This document shows, in pieces, positions 1 through 7,153 of a stretch of 20,678 nt of DNA. This DNA comes from DATHRK01 sp035513295 (lineage in GTDB: Bacteria; Gemmatimonadota; Gemmatimonadetes; Longimicrobiales; RSA9), in contig DATKCH010000119.1 of NCBI GenBank assembly GCA_035513295.1, positions 1-20,678 on the forward strand. The letters run 5' to 3'. Position numbers and translations under genes: made by a program. Every line of letters begins with the position of its first letter. Positions within the stretch are counted from its first letter, which is position 1. The notes beneath the pieces are model-generated. The model did not search any database. It was given only the letters and a program-made list of their open reading frames with translations, and had not been told where the DNA came from.

Positions 1-826
1 TGTCCGCGGCGTGCGCGCTCGCGAGCAGGCCGAGGTAGAGGGAATCGCTCGCGACCAGGCGGCCCAGCGTGCCTTCCCCCGCCTCGATGCGCGCGCTCAG
101 CGTGTCGAGCCGGCCCAGCGTCCCGACGAGGCGCTCGTAGATCGCGGGGTCGTGGATCAGCCGGCCCACCGTACCGTCGCCCCGGGCCAGCGTTCCGAGC
201 AGCGCGGCGAGCTCGCCGGACGCGCTCGCGAAGCGGTCGTACAGGGCGTCATCCACCAGCAGCGCGCCAAGGGTTCCTTCGCCGCGCGCGAGGCTGCCCG
301 CCACGTCGCCGAGCTCGTTGATGAAGGTCTGCGTGCTGTCGAGCATGATCACCGCGCGGTCCAGAACGAGGTCCAGGTCCACGGTCGAAGACGACGCGAT
401 CCGACCTCCGTCCTCGACGATCGGCTGGTTGGGCCCGCCCGGGGTGATGTCGACGAACTTGTCCCCGAGCAGGCCCGCCGAGCGGATCTGGGCCCGGGAG
501 TCGATGCGAACCTGGGATGCCACGTTGCGGGAGAGCTCCATCACGACGCGGATGTGGTTCGTGTCCACGACCTCCTCGAGCGGGATGAAATGGATCCCGG
601 TGACCTGTCCCGCCTGCTGTCCGGCGACCGTGACGGGCGCGCCCTCGCGCAGTCCGGCGGCGGTCGGAACGAGGGTCGTCACCTCGTACCGGGGCGTGAA
701 CACATCGAACAGCGCTCCCACCTTGAGCACCGCCCATCCGAGGATCAGGACGGCGACCAGGGCCAGCGCGACCACCCGGAGTTGCCGCGCCCGGTAGCCC
801 TCGCGCCCGACGGAACTGGAACTCAT
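1..826 (-). CDS. mlaD: MlaD-like MCE-domain phospholipid transport protein (3' end cut by window)
   Basis: This is the substrate-binding MCE subunit of an Mla-type system that carries phospholipids across the periplasm between the two membranes. The ATG at 826 lies 7 nt after the mlaF stop. About 275 residues are visible and the frame is still open at position 1, so the C-terminus is missing. Residues about 18-36 form one N-terminal membrane anchor after a short basic segment. The MCE domain follows at about 45-130, with the GLLGDKFVDI segment typical of the family. The C-terminal part carries three copies of a G-[ED]-G-T-[LV]-G-x-L motif, each followed about 6 residues later by an LY or IY pair, a helical repeat common in long MCE proteins. 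Its place after the permease and ATPase genes supports the role. Family assignment is firm; the transport direction and exact lipid are not shown by sequence. Confidence 0.93.
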   Translation of the reverse strand, partial: MSSSSVGREGYRARQLRVVALALVAVLILGWAVLKVGALFDVFTPRYEVTTLVPTAAGLREGAPVTVAGQQAGQVTGIHFIPLEEVVDTNHIRVVMELSRNVASQVRIDSRAQIRSAGLLGDKFVDITPGGPNQPIVEDGGRIASSSTVDLDLVLDRAVIMLDSTQTFINELGDVAGSLARGEGTLGALLVDDALYDRFASASGELAALLGTLARGDGTVGRLIHDPAIYERLVGTLGRLDTLSARIEAGEGTLGRLVASDSLYLGLLASAHAAD

Positions 827-833
827 GCGGTCG

Positions 834-1637
834 TCAGCTCAGGAATTCGTTGATGTAGGAGTCGTCGGCGGCCACCATCTCCTCCGGCGAACCGCGGAAG
901 GCGATCTTGCCCTCGCGCAGCAGGTTTACGCGCGACGCCACCCGGAACCCCGCGCGGATGTCGTGGCTCACAAGGATGGACGTGACGCCCAGCTCGCGCT
1001 GCAGCTTCCGGATCAACGTGTTGATCGTGCCGACCGTGAGCGGGTCCAGACCGGATGTGGGCTCGTCGTACAGCACGAGCTCCGGGTCGGTGGCGATCGC
1101 GCGCGCGATGCCGACGCGTTTCCGCATGCCGCCCGACAGCTCGCTGGGAAGCTGCCGCATCACCTGGTCCGGGTCGAGGTCCACGAACTCCAGTCTTTCG
1201 CGGACGGTGTCCACGATCTTCTCCTCGTCGAAGTCGGTGTTCTCGCGGAGCGGGTACGCGACGTTCTCGAATACCGACATCGAATCGAACAGCGCCGCGT
1301 GTTGGAAGACCATGCCGATCCTGCGTCGCATATCCAGCGCCTCGTCAAAGGTAAGGTCGGTGATCTCCCTGCCGAATACGTAGATGCTGCCCTCGTCGGG
1401 CAGGAGCTGGCGCAGGATCAGCTTCAGGATCGTGGATTTGCCCGTGCCCGATTCGCCGACGACCAGGAGCGTCTCCCCTCGATTGGCGTGCAAGCTCACG
1501 CCCTCCAGCACGGGACGCTCGAAGGTGAGCGAGACGTCCTCGAGGCGAATCACCTCCTGCGGCTCGCCGGATCGGGCGATGGCGTCCCCGTCCAGCTCGT
1601 CGCGGATCGCGCGCACGTGCTCTTCACGGGTGGCCAT
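834..1637 (-). CDS. mlaF: MlaF-like ABC transporter ATP-binding protein
   Basis: This 267-residue ATPase powers the MlaFED phospholipid transporter on the cytoplasmic face of the inner membrane. All ABC motifs are present: Walker A GESGTGKST at 61-69, Q-loop glutamine at 112, signature LSGGMRKR at 167-174, Walker B with DEPTSGLDP at 191-199, and the switch histidine in VSHD at 223-226. The hydrophobic FQHAALFDSMSVFENVAYPL stretch after the Q-loop is typical of Mla/Mkl ATPases rather than sugar or amino-acid importers. The start ATG at 1637 overlaps the mlaE stop as TGATG, which implies translational coupling. An in-frame reading upstream to 2582 runs through mlaE in another frame and has no family support. 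Assignment is very secure. Confidence 0.97.
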   Translation of the reverse strand: MATREEHVRAIRDELDGDAIARSGEPQEVIRLEDVSLTFERPVLEGVSLHANRGETLLVVGESGTGKSTILKLILRQLLPDEGSIYVFGREITDLTFDEALDMRRRIGMVFQHAALFDSMSVFENVAYPLRENTDFDEEKIVDTVRERLEFVDLDPDQVMRQLPSELSGGMRKRVGIARAIATDPELVLYDEPTSGLDPLTVGTINTLIRKLQRELGVTSILVSHDIRAGFRVASRVNLLREGKIAFRGSPEEMVAADDSYINEFLS

Positions 1638-2494
1638 CAGCCTAGGGGAGGCAGCACGGCCAGTAGGGCCTGGGTGAGGAAGTAGTCTACCGCCAGGATG
1701 AGTACCGACGCCGTGACGACCGCTTGCGTGGTCGAGCGGCCGACGCCTTCGGTCCCGCCGGTCGTGTAGAGCCCGTAATAGCAGCCCGTAAGCGCGATGA
1801 TGCCACCGAATACGAAAGGCTTCAGCAGACCCCCGACGAAGTCCCTGGGCACGATGAACAGCATGAAGCCGCTTTCGGCGAGCGTTCCCCAGACGCCCCT
1901 GAGGTAGGCGTCCGGCGGCACCCCCAGCGAGAAGACGGCGACCAGCATACCGCCGAAGATCCCGAAGGCGTCGCACACGACCGCGAGCATGGGCATCACG
2001 ACCAGCGCGGCCAGCAGCCTGGGCGTCACGAGCTTCTTGATGGGGTCGGTGCCGAAGGAGCGCAGCGCGTCGATCTGCTCCGTCACGCGCATGGACCCGA
2101 TCTCGGCCGCGATCCCGGACCCGGCTCGACTCGCGACCATGAGCGACGCGAGGACGGGGCCCAGCTCCCGGATCATGGACGCGCCGACGAGATTCCCGAT
2201 GAAGATGTCGGCGCCGAAGCGCGACAGCTCGACCGAGCTCTGAAGGGCCAGCACCATGCCGGTGAAGAGTCCGGTCAGCGTGACGATCGGCAACGACCCG
2301 AATCCGATCTTGTCCATCTGGATCACCGCGTCCCTGGCGTAAAAGGGCCGGGCGAACATGAAGCGCAGCGCGCGCCCTCCGAGGACCGCGTAGCGCTGGA
2401 CGCCGCGAGCGGTCCCGAAGACCCATCCATCGACGTTCCTGACGATGAACCCCTCGGGAGGGGGCGCGGAGGACGAAGATTGCTTTGCCACCAT
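1637..2494 (-). CDS. mlaE: MlaE-like ABC transporter permease
   Basis: This is the integral membrane permease of the Mla phospholipid transporter, 285 residues from the chosen start. The family hallmark lies at about 108-144: RELGPVLASLMVASRAGSG, then IAAEIGSMRVTEQIDAL, in which the membrane-embedded ELGP and the EIG-M-EQIDAL signature are conserved. Hydrophobic segments at about 69-90, 155-190, 205-222, 227-243 and 256-280 fit the five-helix fold. The ATG at 2494 is preferred because a longer reading to 2656 would overlap the divergent rfaE1 gene. No strong Shine-Dalgarno is visible before 2494, so the exact start is less sure than the identity. It is the first gene of the mlaE-mlaF-mlaD operon. 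Confidence 0.94.
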   Translation of the reverse strand: MVAKQSSSSAPPPEGFIVRNVDGWVFGTARGVQRYAVLGGRALRFMFARPFYARDAVIQMDKIGFGSLPIVTLTGLFTGMVLALQSSVELSRFGADIFIGNLVGASMIRELGPVLASLMVASRAGSGIAAEIGSMRVTEQIDALRSFGTDPIKKLVTPRLLAALVVMPMLAVVCDAFGIFGGMLVAVFSLGVPPDAYLRGVWGTLAESGFMLFIVPRDFVGGLLKPFVFGGIIALTGCYYGLYTTGGTEGVGRSTTQAVVTASVLILAVDYFLTQALLAVLPPLG

Positions 2495-2573
2495 AGACGG
2501 TCGGAGGTAGCTTCCCGCCGCGACCAGACCGCCGGCCGGAAGAGCGGCGGCAAGTATACCGGCAACCCCCTCT
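2495..2573. promoter_or_regulatory. Divergent intergenic region between mlaE and rfaE1
   Basis: This 79-nt gap separates divergent genes and must hold both start regions unless they are read from further away. On the minus strand TATACT (2558 to 2553) resembles a -10 box for mlaE, but no good -35 sits 16-18 nt upstream. The same AT-rich island reads TATACC on the plus strand, only 13 nt before the rfaE1 ATG, which would imply a nearly leaderless transcript. It is the only AT-rich spot in the gap. The assignment is weak. Confidence 0.3.
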
Positions 2574-3608
2574 ATGCCGCACCCCCCGAGCGACCTGGTT
2601 CGAGAGTTCGCGAGACGCGCCCGCGACGTGCGCGTGCTCGTCATCGGGGACGTCATGCTGGACGTCTACCTGGACGGCGCGGCGTTCCGCATCTCACCCG
2701 AGGCGCCCGTGCCGGTGGTCCGCGTGGAGGGCGAGAGGCGCGCGCTGGGGGGTGCCGCCAACGTGTCCGCCAACGTTCGCGCCCTGGGCGCGGACTGCTC
2801 GGTGGTCGCCTGCGTCGGCGCGGACGATGCGGGGGCCCTTCTGGTCGGTGAGCTGCGGCGCGCGGGTATCGACGCGTCGGGCCTGGTCGTCGATCCCGAA
2901 AGGCCGACGAGCGTCAAGACCCGCGTGCTGGTGCGCGGGCATCAGGTCGCCCGCTACGACCGGGAGTGCGACCATGAGATCGGCCCGGAGGTGGCCGAGC
3001 GGCTGGTCGCGGCGCTGGCCGAGGTTCGCGGGCCGATCCACGCGGTGGCGATCGAGGACTACGACAAGGGCACCCTGACGGGCACGACGATCCGCGCGGC
3101 GATGAGCTTCGCCCGCGAGCGCTCGCTGCCCGTCGTCGTCGACCCGAAGGCGCGCAACTTCTTCGCTTACGAAGGCGCGACCGTGTTCAAGCCGAACCGA
3201 CTGGAACTCGAGACGGCGCTGCGGGAGACGGTCCGCCCGCTGGACGCCGAATGGCTGGGCCACGCCAGGACGCGGCTCGGCTGCGAGTACCTCGTCGTCA
3301 CGCTCGGCGACGAGGGGATCGCGCTCTCGGCCGCGGACGGCTCGAGTCGCACGATTCCGACCGTCGCCCGCTCGGTCTACGACGTCTCCGGAGCCGGAGA
3401 CACGGTTACCGCCGTGCTCGCGACGGCCCTCGGCGCCGGCTTCGGGGTAGGGGACGCGGCGACCCTCGCCAACCAGGCGGCCGGCGTCCAGGTAGGCAAG
3501 GCCGGCGTGGCGACGGTCACCGTCGAGGAAATCGCCGCTGCCGCGGCTCGAAGGGCACGGGCAGAGCCCGCGGGGGCGAGACGCGACGAACCGGAGAACC
3601 CCGAATGA
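2574..3608 (+). CDS. rfaE1: D-glycero-beta-D-manno-heptose-7-phosphate kinase (RfaE1/HldE kinase type)
   Basis: This 344-residue PfkB-family sugar kinase should phosphorylate heptose 7-phosphate at C1 in ADP-heptose synthesis for LPS core. Visible family motifs are the N-terminal GDVMLDVYLDG at 25-35, the glycine-rich GGAANVSANVRALG at 59-72, EDYDKGTL at 161-168 (compare the DY-KG-L of HldE), KPN at 206-208, and the anion-hole/catalytic GAGDT at 274-278 with D277 as likely base. The partner adenylyltransferase is a separate gene at 15552-16043, so the E. coli HldE fusion is split here. It starts a plus-strand run and its stop overlaps the ridA start as ATGA. Another PfkB substrate is possible, but the motifs and the presence of RfaE2 make heptose the best call. 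Confidence 0.87.
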   Translation: MPHPPSDLVREFARRARDVRVLVIGDVMLDVYLDGAAFRISPEAPVPVVRVEGERRALGGAANVSANVRALGADCSVVACVGADDAGALLVGELRRAGIDASGLVVDPERPTSVKTRVLVRGHQVARYDRECDHEIGPEVAERLVAALAEVRGPIHAVAIEDYDKGTLTGTTIRAAMSFARERSLPVVVDPKARNFFAYEGATVFKPNRLELETALRETVRPLDAEWLGHARTRLGCEYLVVTLGDEGIALSAADGSSRTIPTVARSVYDVSGAGDTVTAVLATALGAGFGVGDAATLANQAAGVQVGKAGVATVTVEEIAAAAARRARAEPAGARRDEPENPE

Positions 3609-3994
3609 ACCGACCGAAGCGAATAGAGACGGACCGCGCGCCCGCCGCGATCGGGCCGTACAGTCAGGCGATCGCCGCCGGCGATTTCCTGTACACCGCG
3701 GGCCAGATCCCGCTCGACCCAGGGACGATGGAGATGGCGGGAGGCGACGTCGGGCAGCAGACCGATCTGGTGCTGCGGAATCTGGCCGCGGTGCTGGAGG
3801 CCGGGGGCTCGGGCCTGGACCGCGTCGTGAAGACGACGGTCTTTCTCGCCGACATGGGCGATTTCGCGGCGATGAACGAAGTCTACGCGCGCCATTTCGG
3901 CGACCATCGCCCCGCCCGCTCGACGGTCGAGGCGGCGGCACTGCCCAAGGGCGCGCTCGTGGAAATCGACGCGGTCGCGACGCTAGGGGCCTGA
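3605..3994 (+). CDS. ridA: RidA/YjgF family enamine/imine deaminase
   Basis: This 129-residue protein matches the usual RidA length and fold. The family hydrolyses reactive enamine/imine intermediates released by PLP enzymes such as threonine dehydratase, protecting other PLP enzymes in the cytoplasm. Diagnostic segments are AAIGPYSQAI at 14-23, LYTAGQIPLDP at 29-39 and RPARSTVEAAALPKGALVEI at 102-121. The substrate carboxylate-binding arginine falls at R105 and the conserved glutamate at E120, as in active members. The ATG at 3605 overlaps the rfaE1 stop by 4 nt, so the two are probably co-translated. The link with heptose kinase looks like operon packing rather than shared chemistry. Confidence 0.95.
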   Translation: MNRPKRIETDRAPAAIGPYSQAIAAGDFLYTAGQIPLDPGTMEMAGGDVGQQTDLVLRNLAAVLEAGGSGLDRVVKTTVFLADMGDFAAMNEVYARHFGDHRPARSTVEAAALPKGALVEIDAVATLGA

Positions 3995-3995
3995 C

Positions 3996-4568
3996 GTGAT
4001 CCACATCACCGAAAGCGCGCGGGAGCGGCTGGCGCGGCTGATCGACCATTTGGACGAGGAGGCGTGCCTGCGGCTGACGCCCGCCGGGGGGAGCCCCCTC
4101 GCGCCGGATTACGATCTCGCCATCGTCGACCTCGACTCTCGAAGCGAGGACGACCGTCTGCTCGAGTCGGGCGGAATCCGCGTGCTTCTGGACGCCGGCG
4201 GGTCGGAGGAAGTCATCATCGATTTCCTGGACGGCCCCGACTCGTCCGGGTTCCAGGTCCGCCCCGGTGACGGCGCCCGCGAAGTCGCCCAGGCGCCGGA
4301 GGGTTCACTCGCGCAGAGGGTTCAGCGGGTCATCGACGAGAAGGTCAACCCCGGTGTCGCCGCCCACGGCGGCCGGATCACGCTGCGCGAGGTGCGCGAG
4401 AACGTGGCGTTGATCGAGATGGCGGGCGGTTGCCAGGGGTGCTCGCTGTCCCAGATGACGCTGCGGCGGGGGGTGGAGCGGATGATCCGCGAGGCGGTGC
4501 CAGAAATCCTCGGCGTGCACGACGTTACGGACCACGCCAGCGGAGACAACCCCTTCTTCACGTCCTGA
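3996..4568 (+). CDS. nfuA: NfuA-type Fe-S carrier (degenerate A-type domain plus NifU C-terminal domain)
   Basis: This 190-residue protein has the size and two-domain plan of NfuA, which carries a [4Fe-4S] cluster bridged in a dimer to client apoproteins. Residues 1-95 resemble a HesB/IscA A-type domain but lack its three cluster cysteines (only C24 is present), as in E. coli NfuA. Residues 104-175 form the NifU C-terminal domain with the cluster motif C146-x-x-C149 in GGCQGCSLSQMTL, preceded by the conserved NPGVAAHGG region at 118-126. The start is a GTG at 3996, two nt after the ridA stop, with an AGGGG sequence about 7 nt upstream. IscS/IscU-type partners are not in the window. Confidence 0.93.
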   Translation: MIHITESARERLARLIDHLDEEACLRLTPAGGSPLAPDYDLAIVDLDSRSEDDRLLESGGIRVLLDAGGSEEVIIDFLDGPDSSGFQVRPGDGAREVAQAPEGSLAQRVQRVIDEKVNPGVAAHGGRITLREVRENVALIEMAGGCQGCSLSQMTLRRGVERMIREAVPEILGVHDVTDHASGDNPFFTS

Positions 4569-4583
4569 GGCGCCCGCCATACG

Positions 4584-5321
4584 ATGTCGGCGCGTCGCTG
4601 GCTGCCGGAAGTCCCGCGCGGGTGGCCGGACCTCACCCGCGAGGCCACCGAGCCATACTTCCGGCGCCTGGACGACGCGCTGGCCGGGTTTCCTGAGCCG
4701 GTCTTTCCGGATCGCGGCCGGATCTTTCGCGCGTTGGAGCTGACGCCGAGGGACCGGGTCCGCGTGGTCATCCTCGGACAGGACCCCTACCATGGGGCGG
4801 GGCAGGCGGACGGGCTCGCGTTTTCGGTACCGCGCGGGGTTCCCGTGCCACCGTCGTTGCGCAACGTCTTCCTCGAGCTGCGGCGCGACGTAGGGGCGGA
4901 GCCGCCCGGGCACGGCGATCTCTCGGCCTGGGCGCGCCGGGGCGTCCTCCTCCTGAACACCGTGCTGACGGTGCCGGCCGGACGCGCCGGCGGACACGCC
5001 GGTTGGGGGTGGGAGCGCTTCACCGATGCGGTCATTCGCTCTCTGGCGGCCGCCGCCGCGCCCTCCGTCGTGCTGCTCTGGGGGCGCCACGCGCGCGCCA
5101 AGGCGCCTCTGCTGGGGGGGTCCGGTCACATCGTCATCGAAACCGCGCACCCGTCGCCGCTTTCGGCGAGGCGCGGGTTCCTGGGAAGCTCGTGTTTCTC
5201 GCGCGCGAACCGTGCTCTCGCCGATCGCGGGCGCGACCCGCTCGACTGGTCGCTGCCTCCCGGAACGGGGAAGGATGCGCGTGCCGACCTCGCGCTCGCG
5301 CCGCCGAGTTCCCCACTGTAA
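4584..5321 (+). CDS. ung: Uracil-DNA glycosylase, family 1
   Basis: Ung removes uracil from DNA as the first step of base excision repair. The 245-residue protein carries the family-1 motif A GQDPYHG at 65-71, with D67 as the water-activating residue, the substrate-pocket LLLNTVLTV at 122-130, and motif B HPSPLSARRGF at 189-199 with catalytic H189. The length is slightly above the usual 220-230 because of a Pro/Ala-rich tail after residue 225 that has no visible function. The ATG at 4584 lies 15 nt after nfuA. It is the last protein gene before the tRNA-Sec and may end the rfaE1-ridA-nfuA-ung transcript, though I see no clear terminator after it. Confidence 0.96.
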   Translation: MSARRWLPEVPRGWPDLTREATEPYFRRLDDALAGFPEPVFPDRGRIFRALELTPRDRVRVVILGQDPYHGAGQADGLAFSVPRGVPVPPSLRNVFLELRRDVGAEPPGHGDLSAWARRGVLLLNTVLTVPAGRAGGHAGWGWERFTDAVIRSLAAAAAPSVVLLWGRHARAKAPLLGGSGHIVIETAHPSPLSARRGFLGSSCFSRANRALADRGRDPLDWSLPPGTGKDARADLALAPPSSPL

Positions 5322-5410
5322 GGCCCCACGGCCGCGCGTCGCCGGGCGTGGTCTGGCAGCGCGGCGATGGGAGAGGCAGAATCAGCTCAGGGGGCCGCGG
5401 TAGAAACACC

Positions 5411-5504
5411 GGGGGCGGATGGGGTCTGGTGGCCCTCCGCGTCTTCAAAACGCGTGTGGCGGGCTGAACCCCCGCCGGGTGGGTTCGATTCCCACACGTC
5501 CCCG
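5411..5504 (+). tRNA. selC: tRNA-Sec (UCA anticodon), selenocysteine tRNA
   Basis: This folds by hand as a bacterial selenocysteine tRNA. The acceptor is 5411-5418 with 5496-5503 (eight positions, one G-T wobble and one G-A mismatch at the eighth). A two-nt linker leads to a six-pair D stem, 5421-5426 with 5431-5436, closing a four-nt TGGT loop. The anticodon stem is 5438-5442 with 5450-5454, and the loop CTTCAAA has anticodon TCA at 5445-5447. A long variable arm pairs 5458-5463 with 5471-5476. The T stem is 5479-5483 with 5491-5495. The extended acceptor/D stems and the UCA anticodon separate it from tRNA-Ser and from a suppressor. The 3' end is encoded as GCCT, so CCA must be completed after transcription. 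Its presence implies that UGA is read as selenocysteine in some genes elsewhere in this genome. Confidence 0.93.
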
Positions 5505-5527
5505 CCTGCCGCCTCGGGCAAGGGAAC

Positions 5528-5535
5528 GGGAGGAG
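5528..5535 (+). promoter_or_regulatory. Strong ribosome binding site that sets the recX start
   Basis: GGGAGGAG ends five nt before the GTG at 5541. It is the clearest Shine-Dalgarno in the window and decides the recX start over a longer in-frame reading that would pass through the tRNA-Sec gene. Confidence 0.8.
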
Positions 5536-5540
5536 CTTTC

Positions 5541-6209
5541 GTGCGGCTTTCGGATATCGAGTGGAACCCGCGTCGAACCCAGGCGCGCCTTCGTTTCGAC
5601 GACGGCCTGGAGCTGACGCTGACCGCCGCGACCATGCGCGAGACCGGACCGCGATCCGGCCAGACGTACGGGCGCGGCGACGTGGAGGCGTGGGAGCGCC
5701 TGGACGCGCGCGTTCGGGCGCGTGACGACGCCCTGCGCCTGCTCGACCACCGGGGGCGTTCGCGCGGCGAGCTCGTGCGCGGGCTGGTTCGGCGCGGGCA
5801 CGCCGCCGAGCTGGCGGCGGAAGTGGCGGACGGCCTCGCGAAGACCGGCCTCGTCGACGACGCCGCCTACGCCGAGAGCTACGTCCGGGGCAGGATCGCG
5901 CGGCGCCCACGCGGCCGCCGCGCCCTGGTCCTGGAGCTGCGGGGGCGCCTCGTCAGCGAGAGCGACGCGGAAGCGGCGGTCGCGCGCGTGCTGGCGGACG
6001 AGGGGCTGGAGGAGGGGGAGCTCGCCCGTCAGGCCACCCGAGGCTGGTTGTCGCGTCAGGCTCCGGGAGAGGTCGCGCGCGCCCGGGCGGGCGATGAGGA
6101 GACGCGCGAGCGCCTCTATCGGCGGGCCCGCTGGTGGCTGGAACGCAGGGGCTTCACGGGCGACGTGGCGCACGCACAGGTATCCGGGGCGCTCGAGGAC
6201 CGGGGTTGA
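5541..6209 (+). CDS. recX: RecX family regulatory protein
   Basis: RecX proteins bind RecA filaments and limit recombination and SOS activity. The GTG start follows a strong Shine-Dalgarno and gives 222 residues. The core pattern runs from about 66 to 150: LLDHRGRSRGELVRGLVRRG, then a predicted helical stretch with GLVDDAAYAESYVRGRIARR and GRRALVLELRGRLVS. This matches the family arrangement of Y/L-L-x3-R-x-RS-x2-EL followed by D-x2-Y-A-x3-V. Residues 1-50 add the short N-terminal beta segment seen in longer RecX proteins. recA is not adjacent, which is unlike many recA-recX operons. The end overlaps the TTG start of the lipid kinase gene. Confidence is good but slightly reduced by the low sequence conservation of this family. 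Confidence 0.88.
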   Translation: MRLSDIEWNPRRTQARLRFDDGLELTLTAATMRETGPRSGQTYGRGDVEAWERLDARVRARDDALRLLDHRGRSRGELVRGLVRRGHAAELAAEVADGLAKTGLVDDAAYAESYVRGRIARRPRGRRALVLELRGRLVSESDAEAAVARVLADEGLEEGELARQATRGWLSRQAPGEVARARAGDEETRERLYRRARWWLERRGFTGDVAHAQVSGALEDRG

Positions 6210-7153
6210 GCGTCGCCGCGGTGGACGGCCCGATCGTCCTGATCGTGAATCCCAGGGCGGCCGGTGGCCGCGCCGCGCGCGTGGGTTCCGCCGCCGCCGC
6301 CGGTCTCCGGGACCGGGGACTCACCGTGGACGTGCACGAGACCACCGCGCCGCGCGCGGCGACGGATCTGGCGCTCGTCGCCGCGCGCGCCGGCGCCGGC
6401 GCCGTCGTGGCGCTGGGGGGAGACGGCACGGTGCACGAGGTCGCGGAAGGGCTGATGGGGTCGGGGGCGGACGCGGCCAGCCGGCCCGCGCTGGGCGTCG
6501 TGCCGGCCGGAACCGGCAACGACTTCGTGAAGCTGCTCGGCGTGGACGGCGACGTCCGCCGTACGCTCGACCTGATCGCCGCGGGCACGACGCGCGTCTG
6601 GGACGTCGGCCTCGCGCGCTGGCCCGGAGGCGAGGAGACCTTCGTCAACGCCATGGGCACCGGGATCGACGTGGAAGTCGTGCGTCAGCTGGAGCGCCTG
6701 GAACGCATGCCCGGCGTGGCGTCCTATGGCGTTGCGTTGCTGCGAGCCCTGCGGCGCTTTCGTCCGGTCCCGCTCGAGCTTCGACTGGACGGCGTCGCCA
6801 TCGAACGCGACGTGATGATGATCGCGATCGCCAACGGACGCTGCATCGGAGGTGGCTTCTACGTGTGTCCGTCGGCCATCCCGGACGACGGCCTTCTGGA
6901 CACCTGTATCGTGGAGGAAGTCGGTTTGCTAGGCATCGCCCGGATCATGGTGCGCCTGCTGCGCGGCGCCCACGGCGTCCACCCGCGCGTGGCGCTGGGG
7001 CGGGCGCGGCGGGTGCACGTCGCGGCGCGAGGGCACGCTGACCTGTTCTTCCAGCTCGACGGCGAGTTGCGCGAGCCCCCGGGCGCGCGCGAGCTCGACG
7101 TCGAGGTTCTTCCGGGAGCGCTCCGCGTCATCGCGCCGGAGCGGACTACGTGA
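6206..7153 (+). CDS. Diacylglycerol kinase family lipid kinase
   Basis: This 315-residue protein has the DagK/LCB5 catalytic fold that transfers phosphate from ATP to diacylglycerol or a related lipid. Visible motifs are IVNPRAAGG at 13-21, the nucleotide-binding ALGGDGTVHEVAEGL at 69-83, GVVPAGTGNDFVKLL at 97-111, ANGRCIGGGFYVCP at 209-222 followed by DDGLLD at 227-232, and QLDGE at 283-287. The start is taken as TTG at 6206, overlapping the recX TGA, because GAGG sits 7 nt upstream. GTG at 6221 is an alternative that loses five residues. A longer reading to 6134 lies inside recX and is rejected. The true lipid substrate cannot be told from sequence. The end overlaps the next gene as GTGA. 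Confidence 0.92.
   Translation: MSVAAVDGPIVLIVNPRAAGGRAARVGSAAAAGLRDRGLTVDVHETTAPRAATDLALVAARAGAGAVVALGGDGTVHEVAEGLMGSGADAASRPALGVVPAGTGNDFVKLLGVDGDVRRTLDLIAAGTTRVWDVGLARWPGGEETFVNAMGTGIDVEVVRQLERLERMPGVASYGVALLRALRRFRPVPLELRLDGVAIERDVMMIAIANGRCIGGGFYVCPSAIPDDGLLDTCIVEEVGLLGIARIMVRLLRGAHGVHPRVALGRARRVHVAARGHADLFFQLDGELREPPGARELDVEVLPGALRVIAPERTT

Noticed and set aside
1..853. Plus-strand open frame of 280 codons across the start of the window
   Set aside because: The opposite strand encodes a clear MCE-domain MlaD. The plus-strand product has no motif.
2553..2560. TATACT/TATACC as a confident promoter
   Set aside because: No matching -35 at proper spacing on either strand; kept only as a weak note in the intergenic feature.
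2694..4049. Minus-strand open frame of 451 codons
   Set aside because: Antisense to rfaE1 and ridA, no recognisable motif, Arg/Pro-rich composition typical of shadows.
5411..5504. The tRNA as an opal suppressor or a tRNA-Ser
   Set aside because: The six-pair D stem with four-nt loop and the extended acceptor/T arm fit tRNA-Sec and not a canonical serine or suppressor tRNA.
5367..5540. Longer recX reading that starts before the tRNA
   Set aside because: It would translate the tRNA-Sec gene, while a strong Shine-Dalgarno sits just before the GTG at 5541.
6134..6205. N-terminal extension of the lipid kinase into recX
   Set aside because: The added residues are in the recX coding region and unlike the family N-terminus. 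TTG at 6206 has a suitable ribosome binding site.
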